64,000 nt of DNA from Pontibacter litorisediminis. Lineage in GTDB: Bacteria; Bacteroidota; Bacteroidia; Cytophagales; Hymenobacteraceae. Both the position numbers and the translations under genes were made by a program. A model generated the notes under the pieces. It made no database searches. It saw only the letters and a list, made by a program, of their open reading frames with translations, and had not been told where the DNA came from. Location of the stretch: positions 248,001 through 312,000 of the forward strand of contig NZ_JARDUA010000002.1 of NCBI RefSeq assembly GCF_029360645.1, read 5' to 3'. This document shows positions 1 through 9,182 of the stretch, one piece after another (position 1 is the first letter of the stretch; every line of letters begins with the position of its first letter).

Positions 1-171
1 CTCAGGCTTAAGCTCTACACATCAGCTCTTACTTTCCTTTTCGCCTGCTTCCGCAGCTTTTCCAGCATTTCTGATAAAAAAGCCTTAATTTAAGCTGCCG
101 AATACTTACGTCCTGTCAAAAGCGGGTAAAACTAACGAAACTATAACCTACAATTCTCTGCCTGAATCACC

Positions 172-1626
172 ATGGAAAACATCATCAGTTTTATTAACGA
201 CATTGTCTGGAGCAACGCCCTGATTATACTTTGCCTGGGGGCAGGGGTCTATTTCTCCTTTGTCACCAAGTTTTTACAGATCCGCTATCTCCGCGAAATG
301 CTGCGCCTGCTGTTCAACGGGCAGTCGTCGCAGAAGGGCATCAGCTCGTTTCAGGCTTTTACCGTAGCCATTGCGGGGCGGGTAGGAACGGGTAACATCG
401 CCGGTGTGGCCACGGCCATTGCCATGGGCGGCCCGGGCGCCGTTTTCTGGATGTGGGCCATTGCCTTTCTGGGCAGCGCCTCTGCCTTTGTGGAAGCAAC
501 CCTGGGCCAGATTTACAAGCAGGTGAAGGACGGGCAGTACCGGGGCGGCCCCGCCTACTACATCGAGAAGGGGCTGGGCGTAAAATGGTACGCGGTGGTA
601 TTTGCCGTGGCCACCATCATCAGCATGGCTGTCCTCCTGCCAGGCGTGCAGAGCAACAGCATCGCCTCCGGTGTCAGCAATGCCTTCCAGGTAGAGCCCA
701 TGTACACGGGTGGCCTGGTAACTATCCTGCTGGGCCTCATCATCATTGGTGGCGTAAAGCGCATTGGCAAGGTAGCCCAGGTGGTGGTGCCGTTTATGGC
801 GGCTGCCTACATCCTGATGTCGGTGGTGATCATCTTTATGAACCTGGCAGAGGTGCCAGCCATACTTAGCCTGATCATCCGCTCTGCCTTCGATGTGGAG
901 CCAGCCTTTGCGGGCGTGTTTGGCATGGCCATCTCGTGGGGCGTGAAGCGCGGCATCTACTCCAACGAGGCCGGACAGGGCACGGCACCACACGCCGCCG
1001 CCGCTGCCGCCGTGAGCCACCCCGCCAAGCAGGGCCTGGTACAGGCCTTCTCCGTTTATGTAGATACGCTCTTTGTCTGCACCGCCACAGCCTTCATGAT
1101 CCTGTTTACCGGGCAGTACAACGTGGTTAGCCCGGAAGGCGGCTTTATTGTGGAGAACCTGCCGGGGGTGCCGTTTGGGCCGGAGTATACGCAATCGGCC
1201 GTAAACACACACTTTCCGGCACTGGGCAGCGGCTTTATTGCCGTATCGCTGTTCTTCTTTGCCTTTACCACCATTATGGCCTACTACTATATCGCCGAAA
1301 CCAACCTGAGCTACCTGAACCGGAAGGGCAACCCCTGGGCCATTTGGGCGCTGCGCCTGCTCATACTCGTCTCTACCTTCTACGGCTCCATTAAAACGGC
1401 TGAGTCTGCCTGGATGCTGGGCGATGTGGGTGTGGGTGTGATGGCCTGGCTGAACGTGGTGGCGATCCTGTTGCTGCGGAAGCCTGCCCTGCGTGCCCTG
1501 AGGGATTACCAGGAACAGCGCAAAGCCGGCCTCGACCCGGTGTTCACCCCGCGTAAGCTCGGCATCGAAAATGCGGAGTACTGGGATACAGCCGCTCAGG
1601 AAGAAAAAGAGCTGCAGGCCGTGTAA
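172..1626 (+). CDS. Sodium:alanine symporter family protein (AGCS)
   Basis: The 484-aa polytopic membrane protein is predicted to import alanine or glycine coupled to sodium across the inner membrane. The N-terminus (FINDIVWSNALIILCLGAGVYFS) runs straight into the first helix and is typical of the AlsT/DagA/AgcS family. About ten further hydrophobic segments follow, with the family-like GRVGTGNIAGVATAI stretch near residues 70-84 and the SNEAGQGTAPHAAAAA stretch near 265-280. Length matches the usual 450-550 aa. It stands alone, followed by a strong terminator. The substrate (alanine versus glycine or glutamine) cannot be fixed from sequence. Family assignment is secure. Confidence 0.93.
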   Translation: MENIISFINDIVWSNALIILCLGAGVYFSFVTKFLQIRYLREMLRLLFNGQSSQKGISSFQAFTVAIAGRVGTGNIAGVATAIAMGGPGAVFWMWAIAFLGSASAFVEATLGQIYKQVKDGQYRGGPAYYIEKGLGVKWYAVVFAVATIISMAVLLPGVQSNSIASGVSNAFQVEPMYTGGLVTILLGLIIIGGVKRIGKVAQVVVPFMAAAYILMSVVIIFMNLAEVPAILSLIIRSAFDVEPAFAGVFGMAISWGVKRGIYSNEAGQGTAPHAAAAAAVSHPAKQGLVQAFSVYVDTLFVCTATAFMILFTGQYNVVSPEGGFIVENLPGVPFGPEYTQSAVNTHFPALGSGFIAVSLFFFAFTTIMAYYYIAETNLSYLNRKGNPWAIWALRLLILVSTFYGSIKTAESAWMLGDVGVGVMAWLNVVAILLLRKPALRALRDYQEQRKAGLDPVFTPRKLGIENAEYWDTAAQEEKELQAV

Positions 1627-1657
1627 CAGCAGCTTGTAAACAGCACGACAACGTATG

Positions 1658-1690
1658 GCGGGGGCACCAGCAGGTGCCCCCGCTTCTTTT
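1658..1690 (+). terminator. Rho-independent terminator after the AGCS symporter
   Basis: A perfect 11-bp GC-rich stem (1658-1668 with 1673-1683) and an AGCA loop are followed by TTCTTTTT, 32 bp after the symporter stop codon. Confidence 0.88.
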
Positions 1691-1744
1691 TAGGCCACAG
1701 CCTGAGGGCGGTAAATTTTACGTTATACTTCTGCCAACGTGCAC

Positions 1745-1771
1745 TTTTAGTGCCGCTGCTCCCTATATTTG
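1745..1771 (+). promoter_or_regulatory. Bacteroidota-type promoter (TATATTTG box) with no annotated gene downstream
   Basis: TATATTTG at 1764-1771 is an exact match to the Bacteroidota -7 consensus TAnnTTTG. TTTT at 1745-1748 is a weak match to the -33 TTTG. No convincing gene follows before 2222. A 21-codon reading frame (ATG at 1811, stop at 1874-1876) and a T-rich tract at about 2003-2012 lie downstream. The segment could therefore produce a small RNA or short peptide of unknown role. The rest of 1691-2221 shows nothing recognisable. Confidence 0.4.
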
Positions 1772-2221
1772 CACCCAAAATGGCGCAGCACTGGCAAAGT
1801 CGTTGTTTGCATGTCACAAAATCCAGACAAAGTGCAATTACAACATTTACGGGGCTCGTATGAATCAGTAGGCTAACCTTTTACAGCCACTGCGGCGGGG
1901 CTTCTAAAAAATCACCTTAAAGAAACCAGAAGCAAGATCCTGGTTTTGCGGGAGTACATAACAGCCCTCCGGCACAGCGCGTGTAGCAGACACCCGGCAG
2001 CTTGTTTTTTTACTAAAATGGTGGTTTAAAATGGAGTAAGTGCACAACGGCAAAGAGACTTTGCTTCACTTATGCGAGATTTGAATTTTTATCGTTAAGG
2101 TCCTGTTAAGCCTCTGTGTAGCACCGACGACTATAACGGGTTGGTTTGTAGGGCAAAAGGTATCTTACCCGTCCCTGCCCCTAAGTATAGGGGATTTAGG
2201 CGGGTTATTTTGAAATAGTTT

Positions 2222-2686
2222 ATGTTGGAGACACTCATCCATACTTTTTTACTTAGCATTTCTCCTTTCGGGGAGGCACGGGCTGGTATTCCCTATGCAA
2301 TCCTGAACAACGTTCACCTGGTGTGGGCTATTCTGGTGGGCATTGTGGGCAATATCCTGGTATACCCCATGTTCCTGTGGCTCGTGGACAAATTCAGCAA
2401 GCGCTTCTGGCCGCTCCGCGCCTACAAGCGGGGCGTGGTGTACTTCTGCAAAAGGGCCAAGAAAATGGTGGGCCGCAACGTAGACAAGTATGGCTTTTGG
2501 GGCCTGATGGTATTCGTGATGATACCGCTTCCGGGTACGGGCGCTTATATGGGCGCTATCGCGGCAGAGATCTTTAAGATAGAGCGCAAGCGGGCCTTTG
2601 CGGCTATTACGATCGGCGTGGTGGTGTCCTCCATACTTGTAGGTGCCAGCACCTACCTGGGCCTTCTTGGCATCGAGAAACTCTAA
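2222..2686 (+). CDS. Small multidrug export family protein (COG2426-like)
   Basis: A 154-aa inner-membrane protein with about four hydrophobic segments. The start (ETLIHTFLLSISPFGEARAGIPYAI) and the central IPLPGTGAYMGAIAAEIF segment are characteristic of the Sm_multidrug_ex (PF06695) family. The family name is historical; the transported substrate is not established. The ATG at 2222 is the first in frame and puts the Met directly before the family N-terminus. It is monocistronic, followed by a strong terminator. No signal peptide is seen. Confidence 0.82.
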   Translation: MLETLIHTFLLSISPFGEARAGIPYAILNNVHLVWAILVGIVGNILVYPMFLWLVDKFSKRFWPLRAYKRGVVYFCKRAKKMVGRNVDKYGFWGLMVFVMIPLPGTGAYMGAIAAEIFKIERKRAFAAITIGVVVSSILVGASTYLGLLGIEKL

Positions 2687-2706
2687 GAAGTATAGCAAGT
2701 CTTTTC

Positions 2707-2742
2707 AAAAGCCCCCACAGCTCTGGAGTTGTGGGGGCTTTT
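2707..2742 (+). terminator. Terminator after the small multidrug export gene
   Basis: A stem AAAAGCCCCCACA / TGTGGGGGCTTTT separated by a short loop, 20 bp past the stop codon. The A/T flanks make it potentially bidirectional. Confidence 0.88.
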
Positions 2743-3133
2743 GGCTTATCACCCTCAGACGAACACCTCCCACGCCTCCGTCTGGTTGCTCTCACCCTTC
2801 GAGTCAGCCCAATCGGGAGGCAGTTACGACCTATCACCTATCAGCTTTGGCGATACCTGCAGTGGGAGTAACCGGGTTAAAGTATATGAGGTCCAAGGAT
2901 GCTAGCCGGCTTACCACTCCTACTTCTGCCTGTTAAGAATAACCCAAACAGCCGGGCCACTGATCGCTTTCCGTTGGTGCGCGCCGGCAAAGACGGGAGC
3001 TTTAGACTAGCTAGTGTGGCCGCCTCATAACACGTGCAGATGCTATGCAGCACAAAATGCAGCCGGTGCCGCTCCACCCTTTTACCATTCCGCCTTTTCT
3101 GCGTTAAATGGGATAAATCAAAACCTTCCGCTT
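2743..3133. other. Gene-free stretch upstream of the DinB gene
   Basis: About 390 bp with no supportable gene or RNA. One AAGTATA 7-mer lies near 2880. The in-frame region upstream of the DinB start (from 3014) has no family similarity and is treated as untranslated. Confidence 0.5.
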
Positions 3134-3610
3134 ATGGAGAACAACGATGCACTACGCGAGCACCTGGTAAAGCTGCTTCAGGGTGGCCAGGCCTACCAAC
3201 CTCTGGAGGTACTGCTGCAGGGAATAACAGCCGAAGTGGCAGGCAAAACAGTAGACGGCCTACCGTATACTATTTGGCAGTTGCTGGAGCACATGCGGTT
3301 CACGCTGCAGGACATCCTGGACTTTATCCGTGACCCGGATTACAAAGAGCCCAACTGGCCCGACGATTACTGGCCTTCGGAAAAAGCGCCTGCCAACCAG
3401 GCCGCCGTGGATAAGAGCGTGGCCGCCATTCAGGCACACCGGGATGAAATGATACAGCTGGTTCAGACGTCAACCAGCGACTTATACCGGCCTATTCCGC
3501 AGGGCAACGGGCAAACCCTGCTGCGCGAGGCACTGCTGGTGGCCGAGCATAACGCCTATCATACAGGTGAGGTGGTGGTGCTCAGGAGGTTGCTGGGAGA
3601 CTGGCAGTAA
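3134..3610 (+). CDS. DinB-like (DfsB/YfiT-type) four-helix protein
   Basis: A 158-aa soluble protein of the DinB/YfiT putative metalloenzyme superfamily. These are four-helix bundles with three metal-binding histidines, several of which are thiol transferases. The visible candidates are the early TIWQLLEHMRFT histidine (about residue 56) and the late AEHNAYHTGEVVVLRRLLG segment (about 137-156). The ATG at 3134 was chosen because it begins directly at the domain; an in-frame upstream start at 3014 adds 40 unrelated residues. The thiol cofactor and substrate are unknown. It stands alone between two terminators. Confidence 0.78.
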   Translation: MENNDALREHLVKLLQGGQAYQPLEVLLQGITAEVAGKTVDGLPYTIWQLLEHMRFTLQDILDFIRDPDYKEPNWPDDYWPSEKAPANQAAVDKSVAAIQAHRDEMIQLVQTSTSDLYRPIPQGNGQTLLREALLVAEHNAYHTGEVVVLRRLLGDWQ

Positions 3611-3862
3611 CACTGCTGCGACAGCAATGCACGCTTTGTGGCCAGCAATATAGGCCCGACTTAACCGGGGAAAAGCCGCCTCAAGTATAAAATAAGGAAC
3701 AAAAAACCCCGCCTTTAAGTATATAGGCCCTGAGGCTGAAAAAGGTAAATTGAAACATTAACAATCTATTACCTCGTAAGCCAAGTATACTATACTAATA
3801 GTTCATGCGCATTTCAATAGGAATAAAGCGCTTCATCAATTTTAAACTAAAAAGTTACGATA

Positions 3863-4081
3863 ATGAAAAAGTTATTTTTAGCAGGTGCCGTTGTATTTAC
3901 ATCTTTTGGATTTTATGCTTGTGGTGGCAATGATGGCACTACAGCAGGAGAAGGAGACGGTACAGTGATCGACACCGACACAACAGTTTCGGAGCTGGAA
4001 GTAGAGCGTACTGTTCGTGATGTGGATACAACCGTTACAACTGAAACGGAAACGGTAGATCCGCAGGAAGACCAGCAGTAA
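3863..4081 (+). CDS. Small acidic Thr/Asp-rich lipoprotein
   Basis: A 72-aa protein. Residues 1-19 form a lipoprotein signal (MKKLFLAGAVVF...) ending in the lipobox GFYA-C at Cys20. The mature part is about 50 residues, rich in Thr, Val, Asp and Glu with alternating TTV-type repeats, and looks unstructured or beta-prone and strongly acidic. There is no recognisable domain. Such small lipoproteins are common in Bacteroidota and probably sit in a membrane leaflet. A good terminator follows, supporting an independent transcript. Function unknown. Confidence 0.72.
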   Translation: MKKLFLAGAVVFTSFGFYACGGNDGTTAGEGDGTVIDTDTTVSELEVERTVRDVDTTVTTETETVDPQEDQQ

Positions 4082-4109
4082 TTCCAGAACCAGAATAAAT
4101 AATGTAAAG

Positions 4110-4152
4110 AAGTGCCAGGGAAACAGTCCGTTTCCCTGGCACTTTTCTTTTT
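4110..4152 (+). terminator. Terminator after the small lipoprotein
   Basis: A 14-bp stem (4110-4123 with 4131-4144) with a 7-nt loop, followed by TTCTTTTT. Confidence 0.9.
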
Positions 4153-4415
4153 GCACAGGGTGAGGGATAAGCTATCCAAAGCTGCCTCTCCCGCAAGTTG
4201 TTCTACGCCCAAAAGATGAGCGGCCCCTTTTGCTTTTAAGAGTTGCTACTCCTGAGGGGCATCAGTACCTGGGCCTCCTCCCCCCACGTTGGCACTACCG
4301 AGATGGGGATTTCGAGGCTAGTGAGCGTAACGCTGAGGAGTTGAGGGCAACTGATACCGGACATACAGCGATCCTACTGGTCACCAAAGCCCTGAAATCC
4401 CGCCTTAGACAAAAA

Positions 4416-4450
4416 AGACCTCGCGGCGTCTCCAAGCCCCGCGAGCGTCT
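4416..4450 (-). repeat. 35-bp dispersed palindromic repeat, copy 1 (inverted)
   Basis: Reads AGACCTCGCGGCGTC...CGCGAGCGTCT. Its reverse complement matches the copy at 4483-4517 at most positions, and the copy at 14276-14310 is the third member. Each unit is itself an imperfect palindrome (AGAC-CTCGC arms). Together with copy 2 it forms a long inverted repeat with a 32-bp spacer between lipoprotein and hrpB. No gene is supportable in 4153-4558 outside this. Confidence 0.7.
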
Positions 4451-4482
4451 AGGGCTTGCTACGTAGCTACGCTATTCCACCC

Positions 4483-4517
4483 AGACACTCGCAGGACCTC
4501 CGGACGCTGCGAGGTCT
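4483..4517 (+). repeat. 35-bp dispersed palindromic repeat, copy 2
   Basis: Starts AGACACTCGC and ends GACGCTGCGAGGTCT. It shares both end blocks with the repeat at 14276-14310 and is inverted relative to 4416-4450. It lies 42 bp past the hrpB stop codon (hrpB is on the minus strand), so it may also act as a 3' hairpin there. Confidence 0.7.
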
Positions 4518-4558
4518 AAGTAACTCTCTAACTCCTAAATTCTCTAACTCTCAAACTC

Positions 4559-7009
4559 CTAATCTCTCTCCCACTTCACCTCCGGGAACACCACCTCCAG
4601 CTGCCGTTTGATGACGCGGTAGTTGCCTTTCCAGAAACTCGCCAGGTCCGACACCGTGGTGATCGACTTCAGGTCCGGGGTAAGCAAGGCCAGCTCCACC
4701 GTCATCTCGCCTTCGTCTACCTTGGGGCTTTCCTCCCAGCCAAGTATATCCTGCAGGCGTATCTCCAGTGTTGGCTGTGCGCCGTCGGGTTTATACTCCA
4801 GTTCTATAGGTGAGCTATCCGGCAGATTTATACTTGCCGGAGCCAGTACCTCCAGCCTTGCCCGCTGCTCTTCGTTCAGGTACTTCTTTTCCAGTATTGG
4901 CAACAGTTCCAGCTCCATCAGCTCGTCGGGGTGCTCGATGTCGTACAGGTAGGGCTTTAGCCAATCGCAGTTGGTCATGAGCAGGGTACTGGTGCTCACG
5001 TCGGGCCAGAACTCGGAGGGGCGCCATTTGCGGAGGCTCATCACACGGTTTTGCCATTGGGTAAGCTCGTGGTTGAAGTCCAGCAGGTGCTCGCCTTCCA
5101 CTTTGATGGCTTCGGACATGGCGGGTACGCGGTGCTTCTCGTCGGGTGGTGGTAGCGGCTTGCTTTGCAAAACTATACTTCCGATGCAGGTGTCCAGCGA
5201 GGCGGTGAGTTCGCCGTCGTTCACGTCCCACGTATACGTTTCCTGCTGCTTTACGAGCGGTGCCAGGTCGCGGGGGTTGAGCGGTGAGGCCAGGAAAATG
5301 CGGCCGGGGTTATCGCCGGTGCCGGCGTGCAGGTGCGCGATAGCCAGCCAGGGCTCGTGAGCCAAATCATCTCTATGACCGGCAGCCGCATATTGGCCAC
5401 TGGCCAACTGGAACTGCGCGTTGTTGCCGGGGCGGGCGTAGGCGATGCGCTCGGGGTAGCAATGCGCCAGCAGCACACCGGTTTCGTACTCATCGAAAGT
5501 GCCGTTATCAGGCTCCACCTCGAACAGCTGGCGGTACGAACGGGCGATCTTCTCGATTCTGGTAAAGCGCTTGCCCTGCCCCTGCTCTTTTCTATACCTG
5601 CGCAGGGCTTCCACTCTCAAGTTAATGTCGATGCCGGCGTTGCGGTCCAGCGGGTCGCGCTCTTCCAGGACGGCGGCAATATCACTTGCCAGCGGCACCT
5701 GTTCTGTTTCTTCGGCTTTGAGCAGCATGTGCGCGATACGCGGGTGGCAAGGCAGCGTGTGCATGCGCTTGCCGTGCTCCGTGATGCGGCCATGCTCCAG
5801 CGCCTGCAGCTGGTGCAGCATGTCGGTGGCCGATTGCAGGGCGGCACGTGGCGGCGGGTTCAGCCAGGTCAGGCCCCGGATATCCGTAATGCCCCATTGC
5901 GCCATGTCCAGCACCAGGTTTGCCAGGTCTGCTTCCATGATCTCGGGGGTGCGGTGCGGGGCCATGCGCTCCTGCGTGGTTTTGCTCCACATGCGGTAAG
6001 CGGTGCCGGGGCCCAAGCGTCCGGCGCGACCGGCGCGCTGGTCGGCGGCGTCTTTGGAGATGCGCACTGTTTCGAGGCGCGACAAACCTGACTTCGGATC
6101 GAAGCGAGAGGTTTTGCCAAAGCCTGTATCCACCACCACCGAAATGCCTTCTATGGTTAAGCTGGTCTCGGCTATACTTGTAGCGAGTACCACTTTGCGC
6201 CTGCCCTGGCGGTCGGGCATGATGGCGGCGTACTGCTTGCCGAAGGGCAGCATGCCGAACAGCGGGTGTATCTGCACGCCGCGCATTTGCTTGCGCAGTA
6301 TGATCTCTACTTTCCGGATGTCGTTTTCGCCGGGCAGGAACACGAGGATATCGCCTTCCTGCTCCTTTGCTGCCTGCTGCACCACTTTGGCCGTCATTTC
6401 GGGCAGCATGCGGTCGTCGGCGTCGCCGGTGTAAATGGTGTTGATGGGGTATTGCCGCCCCATACTTTGGGCCACCGGGGCCTGCAGCAGTTTGGTGAGC
6501 TGGGGCATATCCAGGGTGGCCGACATCACCATAATGCGCAGGTCCGGGCGAAGCGCCTGTTGCGCCTCCCGGCTCAGAGCCATGGCCACGTCGGCATGGA
6601 TGCTGCGCTCATGAAACTCATCGAAGATCACGATGCCGATGCCCGTCAGCGAGCGGTCGCTGTGGATCATGCGGGTGAGGATGCCTTCTGTTACGACCTC
6701 GATGCGGGTAGCAGCGGAGGTGCGGTTCTCAAAACGGATGCGGTAGCCGACAGTCTGACCTACCTCCTCGCCCAGCAGCTGCGCCAGGCGCTCGGCAATG
6801 GTTTTGGCCGCCAGGCGCCGGGGCTCCAGCATTATAATTTTCTGATCTTTCAGCCATACTTCATCGAGTATAGCCAGCGGCAGCAAGGTGCTTTTACCGG
6901 CTCCGGGAGGTGCGTTTACAATCAGCGTATTCTGCGCCGCCAGGTGCTCCCTAACAGCAGGTATAATTCCCCGAACGGGTAAGTCTATGGTAAATGGGTT
7001 GAAGGGCAA
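4559..7009 (-). CDS. hrpB: ATP-dependent helicase HrpB
   Basis: An 816-aa DEAH/RHA-family helicase. Walker A is at about residues 33-41 (APPGAGKST), motif II is the HrpB-specific DEFH at 130-133 within FDEFHERSIHAD, and motif III SAT is at 163-165. The C-terminal recA lobe carries TSIAETSLTIEGI and the DQRAGRAGR motif. The unique HrpB C-terminal domain (PF08482-like) ends the protein at the usual length. The DEFH-HERS signature separates HrpB from HrpA. The cellular role of HrpB is poorly defined. Its ATG at 7007-7009 lies only 37 bp from the 3' end of the AT-rich ABC-3C operon, so its native promoter may have been displaced. Confidence 0.95.
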   Translation of the reverse strand: MPFNPFTIDLPVRGIIPAVREHLAAQNTLIVNAPPGAGKSTLLPLAILDEVWLKDQKIIMLEPRRLAAKTIAERLAQLLGEEVGQTVGYRIRFENRTSAATRIEVVTEGILTRMIHSDRSLTGIGIVIFDEFHERSIHADVAMALSREAQQALRPDLRIMVMSATLDMPQLTKLLQAPVAQSMGRQYPINTIYTGDADDRMLPEMTAKVVQQAAKEQEGDILVFLPGENDIRKVEIILRKQMRGVQIHPLFGMLPFGKQYAAIMPDRQGRRKVVLATSIAETSLTIEGISVVVDTGFGKTSRFDPKSGLSRLETVRISKDAADQRAGRAGRLGPGTAYRMWSKTTQERMAPHRTPEIMEADLANLVLDMAQWGITDIRGLTWLNPPPRAALQSATDMLHQLQALEHGRITEHGKRMHTLPCHPRIAHMLLKAEETEQVPLASDIAAVLEERDPLDRNAGIDINLRVEALRRYRKEQGQGKRFTRIEKIARSYRQLFEVEPDNGTFDEYETGVLLAHCYPERIAYARPGNNAQFQLASGQYAAAGHRDDLAHEPWLAIAHLHAGTGDNPGRIFLASPLNPRDLAPLVKQQETYTWDVNDGELTASLDTCIGSIVLQSKPLPPPDEKHRVPAMSEAIKVEGEHLLDFNHELTQWQNRVMSLRKWRPSEFWPDVSTSTLLMTNCDWLKPYLYDIEHPDELMELELLPILEKKYLNEEQRARLEVLAPASINLPDSSPIELEYKPDGAQPTLEIRLQDILGWEESPKVDEGEMTVELALLTPDLKSITTVSDLASFWKGNYRVIKRQLEVVFPEVKWERD

Positions 7010-7046
7010 GGGGGTAAAAGTTTAATAATATCTAATTGATAAATTA

Positions 7047-9182
7047 TTAATTTTCAAGCAAATGTATACTTTTCCCTACTTCATCAAGCTTATAAATGAA
7101 ATAATCTTGTTCTTCAACTAAATCTTTGAGTAAAATAGTAAGATCAATTTTATCATCATCTGATAATTGTTTATCAACAGATGTAAAAATAATAATTTGT
7201 TTATCACGAATTTCTGCTGAAGATTCAAATAGAGCCTTGAGACTTTCGCTATCAATTCTATGCTGGCCTGGTTCATCAAATATCACTAGGCCTGGATGGT
7301 TATCCCCTTCTTGTAATAAGGCTATAGAATATGCCCATAAGTTTCTTACAAAATCGGAGGCAGAAGAGTTGACCCTAATTGACTGAGGTTGATTATCGTC
7401 TTGATGAAATTTATAGACAGGAAAATATCTAAAAGGATCTTTTAATTGAATTGAAATATTCCAAAGAGGGTTACTATCATACTTAAACTTTCTGAGATAC
7501 TTATTCTTATAAGTCTTTTCAAAACGATCTAATTTTGCTTTATCTTCTTCATAATTTCTTTCAAGTTTTTCCTCGTCTTGAAGTAGGTTGAAGAATCTAT
7601 CCGCTAATTCTCCTAATGAGCTAACATATTGTATAAATTTAGAATTCAAATATGTGTAATCACTTATCTGTTTTTCAAGACGAACCCTACTTAAGGCGTC
7701 AAATTCTGAGAACTCTCTGTCATCAGCAATAAGCTCATTCGAAATTACTTTAATTTCGTCTTCTAAATCTCTTTGTTGTATTATATAATACTTCCTAAGT
7801 ATTTCTTTCTCTTTTACAACCTTACTTAGTGATTCTAAAGAACTTTGTATGAGTTTTCTCTGTCCTTCAAGGTATGCTACATTCTCATCTAAACTAAGTT
7901 TTTCGATATGAATATTATTTGTAGACATCAAATCTACTGATACATCTTGGGTACAAGTAGGACATCGATTATAAACCTCCTCCTTAACAAGAGATTGATT
8001 AAATATTTTTTGAATTCCTTTATGTTTCGAGAGCTCTTTAAGGATATCCTTTTCGTGTCTTTCAAGAGTTTGTAATTGATTCTTTTGCAAATCAAATTTT
8101 ATGTCAAACTCTCTCAGTTTATTCAGAAGGGCTTTATATTCTTTCTTTTTTTCTTCAATCTTTTCTTTCAGATGCATTTTATTATCGCCCACCTTAAGTA
8201 TTGGTAATACTCTTAAGGAGTTCAATAGTGTGTTCTTTTGTTCAATCAAAATTCCCAATGGTACAGGCAAGCTATCTTTACCTTCTTGTATCAAAACATT
8301 ACTTATAGATAAAGATTTTTTATCTTCTGTGATTGCAACTGGTATATCCTTTAATATACCATCGCTCTCTGCAGCCAAAAGTTCAATCTTACTATATATT
8401 GATTTCCAAGCAGATTCTAAATCTTTCTTTTCTTTTGTTATTTTATCTTTTTCGGTCGATACTTCTAATTCATTGAGAGCTAGGATAAATTCTACTACCT
8501 TTTCTTTAACTTTTGGTATCCCAAAATAAGGTGTTGTTGCAAAAAAGTCAGACCAACCTTTAGTTTGCTCAATAAACAAGGAAGGAAAAATTGTTTGGAG
8601 ATAAAGTGGACTATAGCCGTTTTTTTTAGACAAATTAGTAACGGTGGGAAGATTTAGACCAATAAACTCAGCAAGCCAGTTGTAAAAACCGTATTCATTC
8701 TCATTATTGTTTCGTGCCCTTAGGTATAATGTTTTTGTTTTAGTTAAAGAGGATATACTAGAAAGAGGGCTATCGAAAATTGTAGCAAATTTTGATTTGT
8801 CCTCATCCGCTTGATCCTTAGGACCTTGATTAATAAATCTTTGAATTGTGACGGTGTTACCAATTGAATTTGATACTTCTAATAAAACCTTTGATGTTAA
8901 GATAGTATAAGTATTGACTTTTTTAGTTGGTGCGTTTGGATTAAAAATATTGAATGAGGACTTTAGTGATTTATCTAAAGCTTTATCATTTTGCCCCCCA
9001 AGTAGTTCTTCCATTCCTAACCCAAAGTAAATACACGAACTGATAGTAGTTTTCCCTTTTGAGTTATGCCCCGCAACAATATTAAGACCATTTTCAAATG
9101 GTATATCGAAACCAAATACTGAGTCTACATTTGGTTGTTCAATAGTTTTTATTTCTAATCTAAGTCTGTTTAGTCTAAACAT
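7047..9182 (-). CDS. Rad50/SMC-like ABC ATPase of an ABC-3C system
   Basis: A 711-aa ATPase. Walker A GHNSKGKTT is at 38-46. Coiled-coil segments span roughly 230-470 and 480-560 and are interrupted by a zinc-hook-like CPTC at 407-410. A degenerate signature region (SSASDFVRNLWAYSIALL, about 606-623) precedes Walker B LVIFDEP at 632-638. This is the layout of the ATPase component of ABC-three-component systems. Its ATG overlaps the stop of the middle component by 8 bp. Codon and base use are strongly AT-rich, unlike hrpB beside it. It is expected to act as the nucleic-acid-sensing or remodelling subunit (inference from family). Confidence 0.82.
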   Translation of the reverse strand: MFRLNRLRLEIKTIEQPNVDSVFGFDIPFENGLNIVAGHNSKGKTTISSCIYFGLGMEELLGGQNDKALDKSLKSSFNIFNPNAPTKKVNTYTILTSKVLLEVSNSIGNTVTIQRFINQGPKDQADEDKSKFATIFDSPLSSISSLTKTKTLYLRARNNNENEYGFYNWLAEFIGLNLPTVTNLSKKNGYSPLYLQTIFPSLFIEQTKGWSDFFATTPYFGIPKVKEKVVEFILALNELEVSTEKDKITKEKKDLESAWKSIYSKIELLAAESDGILKDIPVAITEDKKSLSISNVLIQEGKDSLPVPLGILIEQKNTLLNSLRVLPILKVGDNKMHLKEKIEEKKKEYKALLNKLREFDIKFDLQKNQLQTLERHEKDILKELSKHKGIQKIFNQSLVKEEVYNRCPTCTQDVSVDLMSTNNIHIEKLSLDENVAYLEGQRKLIQSSLESLSKVVKEKEILRKYYIIQQRDLEDEIKVISNELIADDREFSEFDALSRVRLEKQISDYTYLNSKFIQYVSSLGELADRFFNLLQDEEKLERNYEEDKAKLDRFEKTYKNKYLRKFKYDSNPLWNISIQLKDPFRYFPVYKFHQDDNQPQSIRVNSSASDFVRNLWAYSIALLQEGDNHPGLVIFDEPGQHRIDSESLKALFESSAEIRDKQIIIFTSVDKQLSDDDKIDLTILLKDLVEEQDYFIYKLDEVGKSIHLLEN

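Noticed and set aside
274-1212. Long minus-strand frame opposite the symporter
   Set aside because: Low-complexity, His/Gly-rich translation typical of an antisense shadow of a GC-rich gene.
1674-1871. 65-codon frame after the symporter
   Set aside because: Begins inside the terminator and has no protein-like composition.
4230-4466. 78-codon frame between lipoprotein and hrpB
   Set aside because: Runs through the palindromic repeat and has no conserved-looking sequence.
5327-6982. Long plus-strand frames opposite hrpB
   Set aside because: Shadow frames; hrpB motifs fix the true strand.
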